64,000 nt of DNA from Phlebiopsis flavidoalba (GCA_035772785.1 JAOCPU010000017.1:372001-436000); one strand, 5' to 3'; counted from the stretch's first letter, positions 1 to 11,793 are shown. Notes: a model not told the origin generated them from the letters alone. Numbers and translations are program-made.

Positions 1-1174
1 CAACCACGGTACGGAGCGTGTTAAGGCATTTTGCATACATGCCGCCCAGACGATGGCACTGACGATATTTTCCTCAGAAACGGCAACTCGCTTAACTACA
101 ACTCCCCTCGAACATCTACACCCTCGCCCTGATCTTCTCCCTCGCCCACCCCTACGGCACCCCCACCGTCCTCTCGAGCTACAGCTTCAGCACGACCGAC
201 GACGGCGCGCGCGAACGAACGGGGCGGCGTCGGCACCTGCTCCGGCGCGAGCGGCTCGAACGGCTGGCTCTGCCGAGCACCGCTGCGACCGCCGTCGCAG
301 GCATGGTCGGCTCTCCACAACAACGTCGGCACGGCCTCGCCTCAACAACTGGGTCTCCCCCTCGGGCTCGCAGATCGCGTTCGGCACGCGTGGCGCGCTC
401 GGCTTCGTCGCGATCAACAATGCGGACTCGGCCTGGAACGGCGACGTTCACGACGTCGCTCCCCGCTGGTCACTACTGTGATGTTTGTCGGCGGCGCGGT
501 TTCGTCGGGCAACTGCACCGGTGCTGGGTACGTGCTTTTTGTCTCAGATCGCGAAAGACTGAAGCTGAATTTTGGCGCCTACAGATTCACTGTCGCGAGC
601 GGCACATTCACTGCTACGATTGCGGCCCGCAGTGCCATCGCGATCCACACCAGGCGCGCAGGGCACGGCGGCTCCTCGACCTCTTCGGGTGGCTCTGGCA
701 CCAGCGTGCTTCGGTCACTGTCGCAGGGCTTCTCCGAGTACGCTTACGACGACTACGGCGCGAGGTATGTGCCTTTCTTCTTCTGTGCTACACTCGCGAC
801 TCATGAATGCTCCGCAGAACATCTTCCTCGTCGGCAAGTCTCTCGCAGCTTGGCTCCTGGGCTCCTACCTCTGCTTTACGCATATCGTGTCTACGGAAAG
901 AGGGCACTGGCTGACATTTTGTGCAATAGATTGCCCTCTCGTCCAAGAGCTACCCTACCTGGACCGTCTCCGTCTCTCTCTCACCGCCCAGCACCACCTT
1001 CCAGTACAAGTTCATCCCGCAAGGAGACCGACGGCACTGTAAGTCTCTCTCTGAACTCTGCTTGCCTAATCCTTATTGACGATATGCATAGGTCAACTGG
1101 GAGTCCGACCCCAAACCGCCAGGCGACGACTGGCTCCTCGGGCACGCTCTAACCTCAGCACCTCCTGGCGGTAA
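1..1174 (+). CDS. Alpha-amylase (GH13) with C-terminal CBM20, 3' part
   Basis: Secreted starch-degrading alpha-amylase; only the C-terminal half is in the window, and the 5' part lies beyond the left edge. Segments visible across frames are RNGNSLNYNSP and the active-site-side stretch SLAHPYGTPTVLSSYSF near 90-190, the all-beta C domain (GALGFVAINNADSAW near 390-440; FTVASGTFTATIAARSAIAI near 588-650), a Ser/Thr linker, then a CBM20 starch-binding domain (ENIFLVG, SQLGSWAP, SYPTWTVSVSL, TTFQYKF, VNWESDP). Likely introns are 530-587 and 1039-1091 (gt...cag/tag), plus one near 870-930. The stop is TAA at 1172-1174 after STSWR. The frame changes at least four times by single bases, for example inside the CBM20 between VGK and SQLGSW, as in neighbouring genes, so these look like sequence indels. 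Family assignment is confident; whether the locus is functional cannot be decided here. Confidence 0.85.
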
Positions 1175-1672
1175 ACCCGCCTCAGGCCGCTCCCTTAAAA
1201 TTCATTCGTTCACAAAACTGAATGCTTGCAAAAGCGAGAAGTAGATGTTGAAGTAGAAAGCCATGTTACCCGAAGTTATACCCCCGGAAAAATAGAACAA
1301 TCTGTGGCACTGTGTAGCGTTGTGTGTCGCGGCTTGGCCCGCTTGTGTGCGTTATAATTGCGATCGAGGCGATCCACCTTCACGTATGGTACCGTCCTCA
1401 AGGGTCGACGGGTCCGCGGAGGAAAAGCTTTTGGTCGAGGATTTGCCGAGCTGCGTCCGTGTTTTCCGTCTTCGCCGTCCAGTCATGTGTGCAGAGGAGC
1501 GGTGTCCCGACGGCGGACGGTCGCCGACGATCTATGTAGGGGGCGTACGCACATCACACACCAAGGCGGGGCTCTTTCGCACGACAATCGGATCGTTAAA
1601 ATAAAAAGCTTTGGTCTAACCCTGAAGTCCACAGCAGCGCACGTCGCGTCGTAAAAAAGCAAGAATCCACTA
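1175..1672. other. Intergenic, convergent 3' regions
   Basis: This lies between the amylase stop and the 3' end of the membrane-protein gene on the opposite strand. Short ORFs here have no recognisable domain or sensible composition. I see nothing beyond likely 3' UTRs. Confidence 0.4.
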
Positions 1673-2679
1673 CTACACCACATCCATCATCGGTCCCGAG
1701 CTCACTGCTGGGCGTTGACCTGGGCGGTCTGAGGCACGTTGAACTGCGCGTATTAAAGGGCGACTTGGCCGAGAAGCCCAGCACCGCGCCGTTCGGTTTG
1801 CGGCGGGGTCGTATGGCGCGGCGTTCGTAGGTCGTACGCATCGCGCCGTTGGGCGCTCTGAACGACTGACGAACGTCGGGTTCTTGCGCGAATCTCTCCT
1901 CGTCCTCCGCCTCGAGCTCCTCCTTGCGCTGGCGAGGTAGTCGAAGACGATGAAGATACCAGCTACATACGCAAATATCATTAGTGCTTTGCGCGTCGTA
2001 GACTGGTGACGATGGGGATGTACCAATCTGGAAACACCAAATGATGACCATGATCGCGACGATGACAATCACAAACGCGGATAACATCGAACCCCGGCGT
2101 GGCAGAACCAGTGCTTGACTATCGCCGCCCTCGCCGGTGGTAGCCCTGCCCTCCGACACACTTGTCCGACCGCAGGAGCTTCATCCCTCGCGCGCCGTGG
2201 AAGAGCGTCCAGACAAAGTAGATACCGACTGCGATGATCAGGATCGTGTTCACGGTGACAGTATAGGGCGTAGAAGCTGATCGCGCCGTACTTGCGGGGA
2301 GCAGACGAGACCCGAATAAGCCTGTGCAAGGTGTCAGAGCGTGCTCGGAGCTCGAGAGCGCCGAGACGGAGTGAAACAGGTACTCACCCCGATGATGGCG
2401 ATGAGGGCAAACCATAGGTGTATGAGAGCGAAACAAACCAGAGGGCGAGTTTCTCTCGTGGTGCTTTAGGTCGAGATCACCAGTGACTAAATCGGTAAAG
2501 TGAGAAGAGGTCCAAGAAATTGAGAAAATCGGGAAGTACTCCACAGTACCGGTGAACTTGAGTCCATCCTGCAACACCAAAGAATCCTCCGCCGACAAGG
2601 ACCGATGAGGGCCATGCAGAAGACACCGAACCTGACGGGCAGGCAGCAGCAGAACTTGCGGGAGCGAAACGTACGGCAT
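1673..2679 (-). CDS. Multipass (about four-span) membrane protein, unknown function
   Basis: I do not recognise a characterised function. Read across frames from ATG at 2679 (MPYVSLPQVLLLP), the protein shows four or more hydrophobic spans: VRFGVFCMALIG followed by VLVGGGFFGVAGW; LVCFALIHLWFALIAIIG, ending at a gtgagt donor near 2387; VNTILIIAVGIYFVWTLFHG near 2200-2255; and AFVIVIVAIMVIIWCFQ near 2040-2085, with IFAYVAGIFIVFDYLASA after it. A charged tail follows (KEELEAEDEERFAQEP), then a basic, low-complexity C-terminus. The organisation resembles the tetraspan-like integral membrane proteins common in Agaricomycetes. At least two introns and two single-base frame changes are needed. The C-terminal end is uncertain, since two frames stop at 1673 and 1596. 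Confidence 0.6.
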
Positions 2680-3561
2680 GATTTCAAGCGCCGTGACGAA
2701 GTCGTTAAAAATGAGAGGCTTGGAAGCTTGAGTGAACAAGACTCGTCAAAGGGATATGAAAAAAACGCGTGGAACTTCAAGTGAAGAGTAAAGAAAAAGA
2801 GTAGACCATAAACGAATATTCGAATGAAACGAAAGTCGTGACAAAGGGGGGGCCAGCCTAAGGAGACATCGATGTGCCATCGTCGGTTTATGTATGACCG
2901 GTCGCCGCGTCCCCATCAATGACAGAGCGAAACGCAGTGATGTTTCAGCTCCTAGGGTGTTGATGTGATGGTGCATGTGCGTTGCAAGCCGAGACTCAGC
3001 GTAGGGCACAGGACACCTCGCCGATCCCTGGAGACCGTTGCTGTTCGCTATGCGATCTCATTGCTTATGAGGAGCCATGAAACCTGTCTATAACTGCATT
3101 AGCGCAGGGTTTGTTGAGCATGTGTTGAGGCACACAAGCAGCGTATAGACATACCTGGACTTGACTGAGTGGTTATTTTGCCACATGGCACAACCAACGT
3201 TTCATGCCTAATCCATCCGGTAAATGTAGCACTTGCCATGGCTCCCTTGAGTCTGAGGGGTACGAAAATCAATCATCAAATGTCCAACGTCGAAGGAGAC
3301 GGTGAAAAGAGAGCCGGACAGACATCAACACAATCAAGTGCAGTCAACTTGGCGGAACTCCAAGCACATTTTATGCGCGACGCGTGATATTGATCGCATC
3401 AATACCCCTGCATCTTGTTTTGGAAGGTGAGTATGGTGACGACAGATCGACAATGAATGGGCGCTGATTGGCTATGCCTACGTCACCGCCCACGATGGCA
3501 TGCGGTCAATGAACGTCACTTTGCTACACTCCACTGTACGAAGCCAGAGACCATGCAAGCA
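2680..3561. other. Divergent promoter region
   Basis: This region lies between the start of the membrane-protein gene (-) and the TATA box of the hemerythrin gene (+). The short ORFs within it have no recognisable domain. It probably holds both promoters and 5' UTRs. Confidence 0.4.
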
Positions 3562-3568
3562 TATATAA
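3562..3568 (+). promoter_or_regulatory. TATA box of the hemerythrin-domain gene
   Basis: TATATAA stands about 122 bp before the chosen ATG at 3690, inside an otherwise mixed-composition upstream region. Position and sequence fit a fungal core promoter; it is inferred, not demonstrated. Confidence 0.5.
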
Positions 3569-3689
3569 GTCCTCCTGGGGGGCTCTCAGGGTCATTAAAT
3601 GCCTCCCTCGAGGAGTCATTTTTACACGCACATTTGCCCTCACCAAACGTAACTCGCCGTCTCGCGTTCACACATAACATCCCGCAAGC

Positions 3690-4516
3690 ATGTCTCAAAA
3701 GACTCTATTCCAGGCCATCAAAGAGGACCACGAAGAGGTACTGAAAAAACACTAAGTTTTACTCGTACAGGCTTAGAATACTGACAAAAAATACGTAGAT
3801 GTACGAGTATCATGATCAGTACAAACGGGCCCTCGCACAGGGCGACCCTCGACGCCTGCGACCCGGACTGGGCCAACCAGCTTCGCTGGGAAATCGCCCG
3901 TCATGCAGTGGGAGAAGAGATAGTTGTGTACCCACTCATGGAAAAACACCTCGGGCCAAAGGGTCGCGACACTCGCAGACCACGATCGTGAGGAGCACCA
4001 GGTGAGTTTTGCCAGTCTCATGAGGGCTCTCCATACGAAGAACTTACACTGGCGTGCAATAGACTGTGAAGCAGGAATTGTACAAGCTAGAGGGTATGAA
4101 GGCCGGTTCTGACAGAATCACGAACCTTTTGGATAAGATGATGCAAGGCATTGCACCACCACAAACGACGAACGAGTGAGATTGACGACCTTCCATTACT
4201 CGAAACCCGCCATTGGCGAAGCCGGGAGCAGAGAAGCCGCGCTCAGTTTCAAGAAGACCAAAAAGTTTGTCCCTACACGGTGCGCCCCTCGGTTATGCAT
4301 GATATAGGACGTAGCTAAACATGACTGCAGGGCACACCCGAGTGCGCGTCAAACAAGCCGCCATTTGAGACACTCGCTGGGTTCCTCGCTGCGCCAATCG
4401 ACAAAGTCCTTGATGCGTTCGAGGGCGCGTTCCCACACGAGGATGAAATGAACTCGGCTGAAGGAGGAATTGAAGCACCGCGACCACGACGCTGCTGCAG
4501 GGCGTGCTGCTGCTAG
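3690..4516 (+). CDS. Hemerythrin-like HHE cation-binding domain protein
   Basis: This is a predicted four-helix-bundle protein binding a di-iron or other metal centre through His and Glu. Exon 1 (3690-3737) encodes MSQKTLFQAIKEDHEE; an intron follows to 3798, and exon 2 opens with MYEYHDQYKR. The diagnostic His/Glu segments are KEDHEEMYEYHDQY, RWEIARHAVGEEIVVYPLME and LADHDREEHQ; then TVKQELYKLEGM after an intron near 4003-4061, and DDLPLLETRHWRSREQ. A last intron (about 4281-4329) leads to HPSAPNKPPFETLAGFLAAP and IDKVLDAFEGAFPHEDEMN, a C-terminus typical of the fungal family. The protein ends in an unusual Cys-rich tail (RRCCRACCC). Single-base frame changes occur after ALAQG and after KGRD. 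Function beyond metal binding is not known from sequence. Confidence 0.85.
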
Positions 4517-4861
4517 GACAGTAGACGTCTGCGATACGGCAAATGACAGGCGTTCGTAGGTGTTGAGACGAGGATTAATGGAAGCTGAATGTGCGATAAC
4601 AATGTAACATATTGGAACGAATGAACATCCAGGCGATGCTTCGAGTCATGCCACCTTTGTGCTGTAGCCGGTGACAGGAATACTGGGCTGCACACTGATA
4701 GTCAAGAAGAGCACTCTTTGACTCACTGACATTAAGTGGGCGCCCTATTGCATGCAGATTATTCCATTTGTGCGTTGAACCCGAAGATGAGGCAATGTGA
4801 GAATACAGCTGGGTTATGTTGTTTGATCATCGTTCCACCCTACGTCCCAGCAAAACCGAGT
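4517..4861. other. Convergent intergenic region
   Basis: This is the short AT-rich gap between the tail-to-tail hemerythrin and profilin genes. It probably carries both 3' UTRs; no other feature is visible. Confidence 0.4.
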
Positions 4862-5417
4862 CTAGTAGCCAACACCGATAAGGTAGTCTGCGAGACCCTC
4901 TGCGACGGTGACGGCTTCTGGCTGCTGGTCGGGGCCTTGTACACGCTTATAAGGATTGCCTGCTTCGTCCGTACAATGACACATCCGTCGGCCTGAATGA
5001 TGTGCAGCCTCAGAGGTCTGCCAGAGATGAGATGAAACGAGGACTACGCACAGCCTTCTTGCCATAAATACTACGATCGTTCGCGGACAGAGTGAAGTAC
5101 TTCTGGCCTGCCAGACGAACTCCAGAGGCCAGGATCTGGTCTGACTTGTCGTGTGCAGTGATGAGGGCTGCCTGTTCCTCTGGGGTGAGCTAGTTTGAAA
5201 GATCAGTTTCAATCAGTCGCTCCGCTGTAAACGGTATGGAGAACGTACAGTGAATCCCGCGGATGTTGCCCAAACACCGCCCTGACGGCCAAGAATGGCT
5301 GCTGAGCAATCTTGCCACTACCGACGAGGTTGGTGTCGACGTATGCTGGATGAGATATGTCCGTCAGCCTTCGCACGACGAGAGCAAGAGATTCGAGAAC
5401 GCGCCTTGCCACGACAT
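4862..5417 (-). CDS. PFY1: Profilin
   Basis: Actin-monomer-binding protein that promotes ADP/ATP exchange on actin and feeds formin-driven filament growth at hyphal tips. There are four exons: 5417-5405 (MSWQ plus one base), 5345-5249, 5189-5052 and 4992-4862. Conserved blocks are MSWQAYVDTNLVGSGKIAQ, ILGRQGGVWATSAGFT, LTPEEQAALI, SGVRLAGQKYFTL, RSIYGKK, DGCVIVRTKQAILI and the C-terminal VAEGLADYLIGVGY. The first intron begins GC (CAAG|GCGCGT) rather than GT; the others are GT-AG. Exons sum to 379 nt; two one-base deletions (after KIAQ, and in a C run before PDQQPEAV) restore 381 nt, that is 126 residues plus stop, the normal fungal profilin length. The gene is almost certainly intact in the organism. 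Confidence 0.95.
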
Positions 5418-5808
5418 ATCTGTTCAGGTACGGAGAGAAAATACAAGGAAATTAAGGAGAGAGAGAAGATGAAAGCAGATGAGGGCTGTTATAAAGAGCG
5501 AGAGGCTCCCAGACTCTGCCCGCCCGGGCTCGGAGATCGCCCATAGATATGATCGCGCGCGGATCTCTCGATGACCACGCCTGCGGACAGCCGTTTTTTT
5601 GATGCTAGCGCTGCTTGTGCTCCTCGCAGTCAGCCCTGGCGCGTCGTCGGACGCAGCGTCGAAGGCGGACAACGCGGCGGGGAGGTCCAGAAACACGTTA
5701 GGTGGCGGGTGACGTACCGCGCGACGAAACTATATAGAGACAGCGCTGACAGCCCGAGCTGATAGACCGGCCTCCAGCTGCTATTCAGAGACCACGCTTT
5801 GCTCGACG
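5418..5808. other. Divergent promoter of profilin and the Ser/Pro-rich gene
   Basis: This gap lies between the profilin start (-) and the next start (+). A purine-rich stretch (gagagag) lies at 5456-5475, and ctatatagag near 5729 is a possible TATA element. Nothing else was recognised. Confidence 0.35.
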
Positions 5809-7026
5809 ATGTACACTACGACGAGCAACACCCTCCAGTCCATCCCTGGCGTGGCATCAACCTCCCCATCGTCTTCTCTCTCGAAGCAACACCGCCATGC
5901 TGCGTCGGTGTCCTCGCTGCGATACGCTGCGGATCTCACGACCCCAGACGACTCGTAACAGTCCGACTTAAAGAGAGCTAGGCGTCACTCCTCTAGCTGC
6001 ACCGCCAGACTATTGCGTCGGCGATTCCCTCTGTCACAGCGATAGCTCGTGGTTTTCCCATGACTCGCCCTCAACGTTACCAGCCCTCGCATAACGGTCA
6101 TGAACGACGGGACTGGTCAAGACTCATTCGACGACCCTTCGATTACCTTTGATGGCCCTTCTGTGGACGAGCTGGAATCTCTGGCAAGGACTGTCAGACA
6201 AACTACCCATTCCCGAAGTACCACCGGCCTCTCTCTCTGCCTGGTTCGAAGCTGTGGATCTCACCATGATTCCCGGGCATCTCCACACAGATGGAAATTG
6301 GTTGGTGTTCTCGGCATAGCTGTCTCTCGTTTCCTCATAGTATGTCATAGGACACTCTGGACAAGCCCTATGATACCCTGGACCGACCATGGCACGACTA
6401 CCTTGATGAGCGTAAGTATCCCGAATATCAACAAACATTAGACGAATACTGCATGCATACAAATCAAACATTGACGACTCTGGCTATGTTTCTGAGCTCT
6501 CCTCGCCTGCCTTCTCTGGATCTTCACTCTTCGACGACTTGGAACGAACACCGCGTGGCCCTCGACCTCGCGCACCAAGCCCTCTCACCCCTCTCACTCC
6601 AAACTTTGAATTTTCACCGACCCTTCCGCACTTCTTCTCGCGTTTATAGAGGCAATCACTTCGAGCCCTGTCACTCCAGTCACGCCTGAGTTTTCGCCAA
6701 CGTCTCCAATCTCACTTGAAGATCAGCTTCCGCCTCCTGCCTCTGCCTCGCGCACCTTCAACGCCACCCCACCAAGCAAACCCAACTTTCTGACAATCTA
6801 TGCTCGGCCGTCGACGCCCAGAAAGAACTCAAGCCCATTCGCGTACCGGATACTTCGGACCCTTTTCGCTCCCGTGCCTTGATTGACGCACCGCGCACCG
6901 ACCTCGTTCCTCAGCTTCAAGGACGCAAAGCGTAGCCTTAGGCGACAGAAGTCGGAGGACATGTTTACGACGCGAAAGGCGGCGAGCGTGGATGACCTTG
7001 AACTGGAATCTTTCTTCAACTTCTAG
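5809..7026 (+). CDS. Ser/Pro-rich low-complexity protein, unknown
   Basis: Function not recognised. The start chosen at 5809 opens MYTTTSNTLQSIPGVASTSP. Reading then moves between frames: ELGVTPLAAPPDYCVGDSLC and WFSHDSPSTLPALA (about 5970-6090), LPIPEVPPASLSAWFEAVDL (about 6205-6265), DDSGYVSELSSPAFSGSSLF (about 6470-6530), SPLTPLTPNFEFSPTLPHFF, SSPVTPVTPEFSPTSPISLE, then KRSLRRQKSEDMF, ending at a stop at 7024-7026. The Ser/Pro-rich, S-P-L-T-P phospho-motif-like composition suggests a disordered regulatory protein, but no domain is visible. There are probably two introns near 6290-6430, and several single-base frame changes. Codon composition is clearly coding-like, so I treat it as a real gene of unknown role. 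Confidence 0.55.
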
Positions 7027-7094
7027 CACGTCGCTCTGGTATCTGATGCATCATTCGTCTCTCTTGTTTGTCTAGCTCTACCCTCTGTAGCCTT

Positions 7095-9395
7095 ATACCC
7101 TGTAGCAAATATTGTTCGCTTGGTTTTACATAACTTTTCACCGCGCCTCAGCCTTACTCAGACTGTCATGCCCTGTCACGCCAGATGACTGACAGTTACG
7201 TATCACAGTGACCGTCTGACTTTCCGCGAGACGCGTGACGCGATCCTGCATTAAAAAAGGGAAGTGGAACCGTGACTTGCCCAGATAATCGACATGGTGT
7301 CTGAGGTACCCGGTCAAAGTGAGCACTGAGGTGCTGCTCATTAGCCCCGCTTCTCGCTGACTGCTACTGACACCCGGCCTGTCCAGGCGTAGTTTAGAAA
7401 CGCTCGAAACGTTCAGCGTTGCTTTGCAGATTTACGGAGGGTGAGCGAGTGCAGCGGGTTGTCCCGATACGCGCGCGCAGAACAGCTCGAGAGATGTAGT
7501 CGCACTATCACGACATGTTTTGCTTTGCACAACACAGGCAACAGGACGAAATTTGGGGAAGACTTAACCGACCTGCGGTATCTCGTGAAGTGCTTTCCAG
7601 TTATTTTTACGAAGCTTCATGTGTGGGTAAGAGCGACTTCGTACGGACACCGTCAGTCGTCTCGCCTGCCGCAGCTGCATTTGCTAATACTAAATTGGAT
7701 TAATCAGGGCACCTACTACCCGATGTGTAGTACCGATGTGCTTGTCAAGAGACTACCCGGACCCAACTGAGTGGCGATCGCTTTTTTTGGCCAATGCTGC
7801 GCGCGTGTCAGGTACTTAGGGTCTTCAACTGCGCCGGTTATCGCCGGACCTTGTCACCAATACGCTCCTGCACTGGCTCCCCATTACTTGCAGTACATCG
7901 TACCCCCGTACTTGATATCTTCCCAGAAAGAAATCCAACATTTGGAATGGCACGACCGCCCCTGGAATGAGCTTTATGGCTAGGTTGTATCCCTCTTCCG
8001 TCGGAGAAAAGCTACGCACATTCGAACTCAAGTGGCAATACCTATGATGAGGTCCCTCTCCGGGGCCGTCCCATTGATTACCTGGCTCACACAGAAGGCG
8101 CGCGGTCTCCTTCGCAGACCAGGTCCGTCTTGACTTGATACGTGGGGACGATCCCGACATCGTTTCTCTCGTACACGAAGCCGTCTTTTCGCTCGTGTCT
8201 GCCCCCGACCCGACTCGAAGTGTTCAAGGTCAACATCGAAAATCTCCCTCATCGCAATTGGCTAAGCTCTCCTCAGTCCTACACGTTTAAAGACGATAGA
8301 GGTGACCACTCATGGAAACTCTGAACATGGCTACTTACGACCCCGAGCGCGCACATGCTTCGTCCGGCCCCGATCATAAGGGAGCTTACCAAAACGACTG
8401 TACCTCACTGATGGTTCCATAAATGACAACTATAAGATACCCGGGGAGGATCTCTCATAATGCAAACGGACCTCTTCCGTATCGCGGCGGAACGAACAAT
8501 CTTTATCACCGAGTGGCTACCGCGCCAAACTAGAAGAGACTTACCCCACACCTATTTATGTTTTTGTACGGGGAGAGGACAAGATCGCGACACAACCTTT
8601 CTTCCGAGGGTGAGAAATCTATATTTGTCGCGCAGGATGCGAACAATCCAAGCTTCTCAAATCGTCCCCCACGCGCACGTCCGTCGAATTTCGCATAATG
8701 TTTCTACCCCCCTGCGGACCAGTCATCTCAGCTATAACGTCCCACCGCCACGCCACCGCTTGAGTGGTCAAGTGTCAAAGATTGAGCTCGATTATTGCAA
8801 AGCCTCTGCGAGGCATGAGGAACCCTTACACACCTTCCATATCACATCTAACTACCTCGACCTGGATGTGAAGCGCTTCTCACGACCTCACAAGTGGTCT
8901 CGCCCCAGCTCGTCAAGTCCTTGATGCCTTCCCTCCCGCATTCTACTACGGTGGCGGGCGCCGCACCACGCAGCAATTCACTCCGAACGGCCTCCACAGT
9001 GTGCCGCGCAGCACGCACCTAACCAATTGGCCGCGCACGAGCTTGGGCCTTAGGGTGGACTTCGCTGCTAGCTACTACCATACACGCCTCCGGCGACCCA
9101 ATATGACCTGCAAGTCAGTTTGACTTCGCGGACTCCTCGCTGCCGTCAAGAACTGGTTGTGGCGTCTCAAGTCGCGGCGTGAAATCTGCGCGGCCTATTT
9201 GGCCACCCCGGAGCTTCGAAATACATGCCTTTCGCAGCGAATATCGCCGTTAATTCAAATTGAGGCGAGATGGAAATCTTGCGTCGGAAAAAAGGCAGGC
9301 ATGGCGGACGTTGTTTGGACAGAGTGCATTCGTCCTAATGGTACTACATCTTCTCTTCTCACAGCAATAGAAGACCTCATAGTCATGCGCGTGTA
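7095..9395 (+). pseudogene. F-box-like protein gene, copy C (degraded)
   Basis: Third and most decayed member of a local family also found at 9840-11793 (+) and 44465-46353 (-). The putative start is ATG at 7294 (MVSEVPGQS), matching the starts MASEAQES and MACPRSG of the other copies. The upstream regions (from about 7095, ctgtagcaaatattgttc) also align. Recognisable fragments are DLTDLRYLVKCFP near 7560-7600 (DLTDLRDLVKCFPEDVWEW in the other copies), DDPDIVSLVHEAVFSL near 8150, and HTFHITSNYLDLD near 8840. The frame is broken many times, and intervening sequence is hard to align. No hydrophobin partner follows, unlike the other two copies. The F-box call is from overall resemblance to basidiomycete F-box/leucine-rich proteins. 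Confidence 0.6.
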
Positions 9396-9839
9396 GTTGA
9401 CCCTTCAAAAACTTTTTTGCCCCAGCACGTCTTTATAGATGACCATGGGCCAGCCTCTCTCCTTGCTGCAAGTATGCAAACAGTGTGGCCATGCGCTGGG
9501 ACTTGACGCCAGAAGGACTCCAGTCGTCCGGGGGGGGCCGGGGGACCTCTTTGCGTGGTGGCAGTGCGGTGTGGTCTACGATAGGTTACAACGCTTCGTG
9601 ATTAATTAGTACCTTATGTGCAACTGGCTACACTTGTTTTTATCACCGTCTGCGGCTCCAAGAGTCCATGCACTGTAGCAAATAGTTGTTCATTATCTTG
9701 CTTGGAAATCGGTCACAGCTGTTACGCTACATTCCAGGTCGTGACTTGAGCTCGTGGACTCGTGACTTCCCGCCCGCGAGAACGTGACGCGACTCATTGA
9801 GGGGCTTTAAAGCGAAAGCCGCGACTTGACCGGTTCGAC

Positions 9840-11793
9840 ATGGCATCCGAGGCCCAAGAATCGAGGTAAATACACCAGAATCCCTCTCCAATCATGATGA
9901 CCTTTTAGTGATATACGATCTTTTCAGACACATTTTGTTCAATCGCTCAGCGTTGTTTGTGTATTGCCGAGCTCGCGCGGCAAGTCGTCCAACATGCTGC
10001 GCATAATAGCATGAAAGACGTCGTTGCGTTGTCTACTAACACATGCCGAGCTACTCATGACAGCGCGCAAGACGTAATATGGGGAAAACCTCACCGACCT
10101 GCGAGATCTTGTGAAGTGCTTTCCAGAGGATGTATGGGAGTGGCCTGTTGATGATGACGATATGGTCAGTTTCCCGCACATGTGTTATGCGTACACGCTA
10201 ATACAATCAGGTAGACGTACGATGTTGTGCGTCCCAAACGTCTCCCTAAGGACAATGAGTGGGAGCGATTTCTGGCCAACGCGCCGCACGTGTAAAATCA
10301 TTCATAGCGCATCCGTCTGATGGATTGCCGCAAACACTCGAATGTTGGGGATCTTGTCTCGCAGTTCATCGTCCGGTTCTCGATATCTTCCCCAATATCC
10401 AATGTGTAGAATGGCGCGGCGACTTCTACGAGGAGGCCCATACCTTTGGAAGCATATTCATCGGACCCAAGCTCGGCGGATATTCGTACTCGCATGGCTA
10501 CCTAACCCAGACCTCTATCTCGAATTCTGTCGCTCTGCGGGGGACGTCTCCTTGATCACCTGTCTCGCTCACAAAGCGCCTAGTACCTCCGCGAGTTCGT
10601 CGTCTCGAATGGAATATGACCTCAACATGGTTGACGATCCTGACTTGCGCAACGCAATTCTCTTGCTCGTCTCTGCAACCCGACTCGAGACTCTGAAGAG
10701 CAATGTCGAATTTTCCCTGGTGGACCTCACACAGCTCGTTCAGGCGCGCTCAATGAAGCAGCTGGAGGTGACACTCTTGGCATCGGAGCCCACCCTCCCC
10801 GATGCAGAGCATGGACGGCTTTACATCCGCGCACGACTCGCATGGCTCGCAGTACTGGCCCCACACTCACGATCCCGTCGACGTACCATCTGACGCGAAC
10901 GCGCAGGCGGCTGTCTCATCAACATTGGAAGCCCTCACCATACAAAGTGTTACATGCGAGTTTACCGCCAAGAGAGTGAAATCCATTTTTTCTACAATTG
11001 CAGCTGCCACACTAGGATCATCGAGCCTTCGTAAAATTCACCTACTTGCCACCCGACATCCAATTATCAATCACAAACTCGCACATATCACCCACAAGGA
11101 CGTGGTCAGAATTAAAAATCGACGCGCGACATCTATAGCCCTCTGCTAGCCTTGAAGACCCTTACCCATCTTCATATCACCTCCAACTACCTCGACTTGA
11201 ACGATCGAGACATCCACGACCTCGTTAGTAACCTTCACCGTCTGGAGTCATTGCTCCCTCTTCTCCTCCTCCCCGGATTTTTTACCATCCGGGCACGCAG
11301 CACACCTAAGGTCACTATGGACAGCCTCTGGTGTGTCGCGCACCATTCTCCTGACCTCCGTGAGCTCGGCTTGGCGGTCAACTTTGCTGCCGATTACCCT
11401 CACCGCGCCATCGAGCGACGCAACATGACCTGCAAGCAGATCGACTTCGCGGACTCCTTCTTGCCGCCGGGACGTGTCGATGAACTTGCCATGTTTCTGC
11501 ATGGCCTTTTCCGCCACCCCGAGCTCTCCATTGATGCGTTGCGTCATGGTTCCGACTGTGTCGACGTACGGTTCTTTCGGGATAATTATGTGATAGCAGG
11601 GAGGAAACAGATATGGCAGAAATGCTCAGAAAGATTGCATTTACTGGCTTCACAACCTGAGGTATGCAAACAATTTATACTTGGAGCCTTACATCAATCG
11701 CTGACTTGGACATCCGGGCCCAGCCCATTGACCAGGATTGAAACCCGCGAACACAATGTGCTGTTCACTAGGGACCATGTATGCAGCGTGTAA
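9840..11793 (+). CDS. F-box-like/leucine-rich protein, copy A
   Basis: Probable substrate-recognition subunit of an SCF ubiquitin ligase, by family resemblance. Exon 1 is 9840-9865 (MASEAQES), followed by a gtaaat donor. The next exon carries the F-box-like segment CIAELARQVVQ...MKDVVALST.TCRATHD, then DLRDLVKCFPEDVWEWP. Downstream lie NDNEWERF-like and ARRVKSFIAHPSDG segments, VLDIFPNIQ.VEWRGDFYEE, AHTFGSIFIGPKL, VLAWLPNPDLYLEFCRSAGD, DDPDLRNAILLLVSATRLET, and a C-terminal repeat-like part (LTHLHITSNYLDLNDRDIHD, SPDLRELGLAV, MTCKQIDFADSFLPPGRVDE). Several frame changes occur, but long stretches stay open. Of the three copies this is the best preserved. The exact 3' end is uncertain. Confidence 0.65.
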
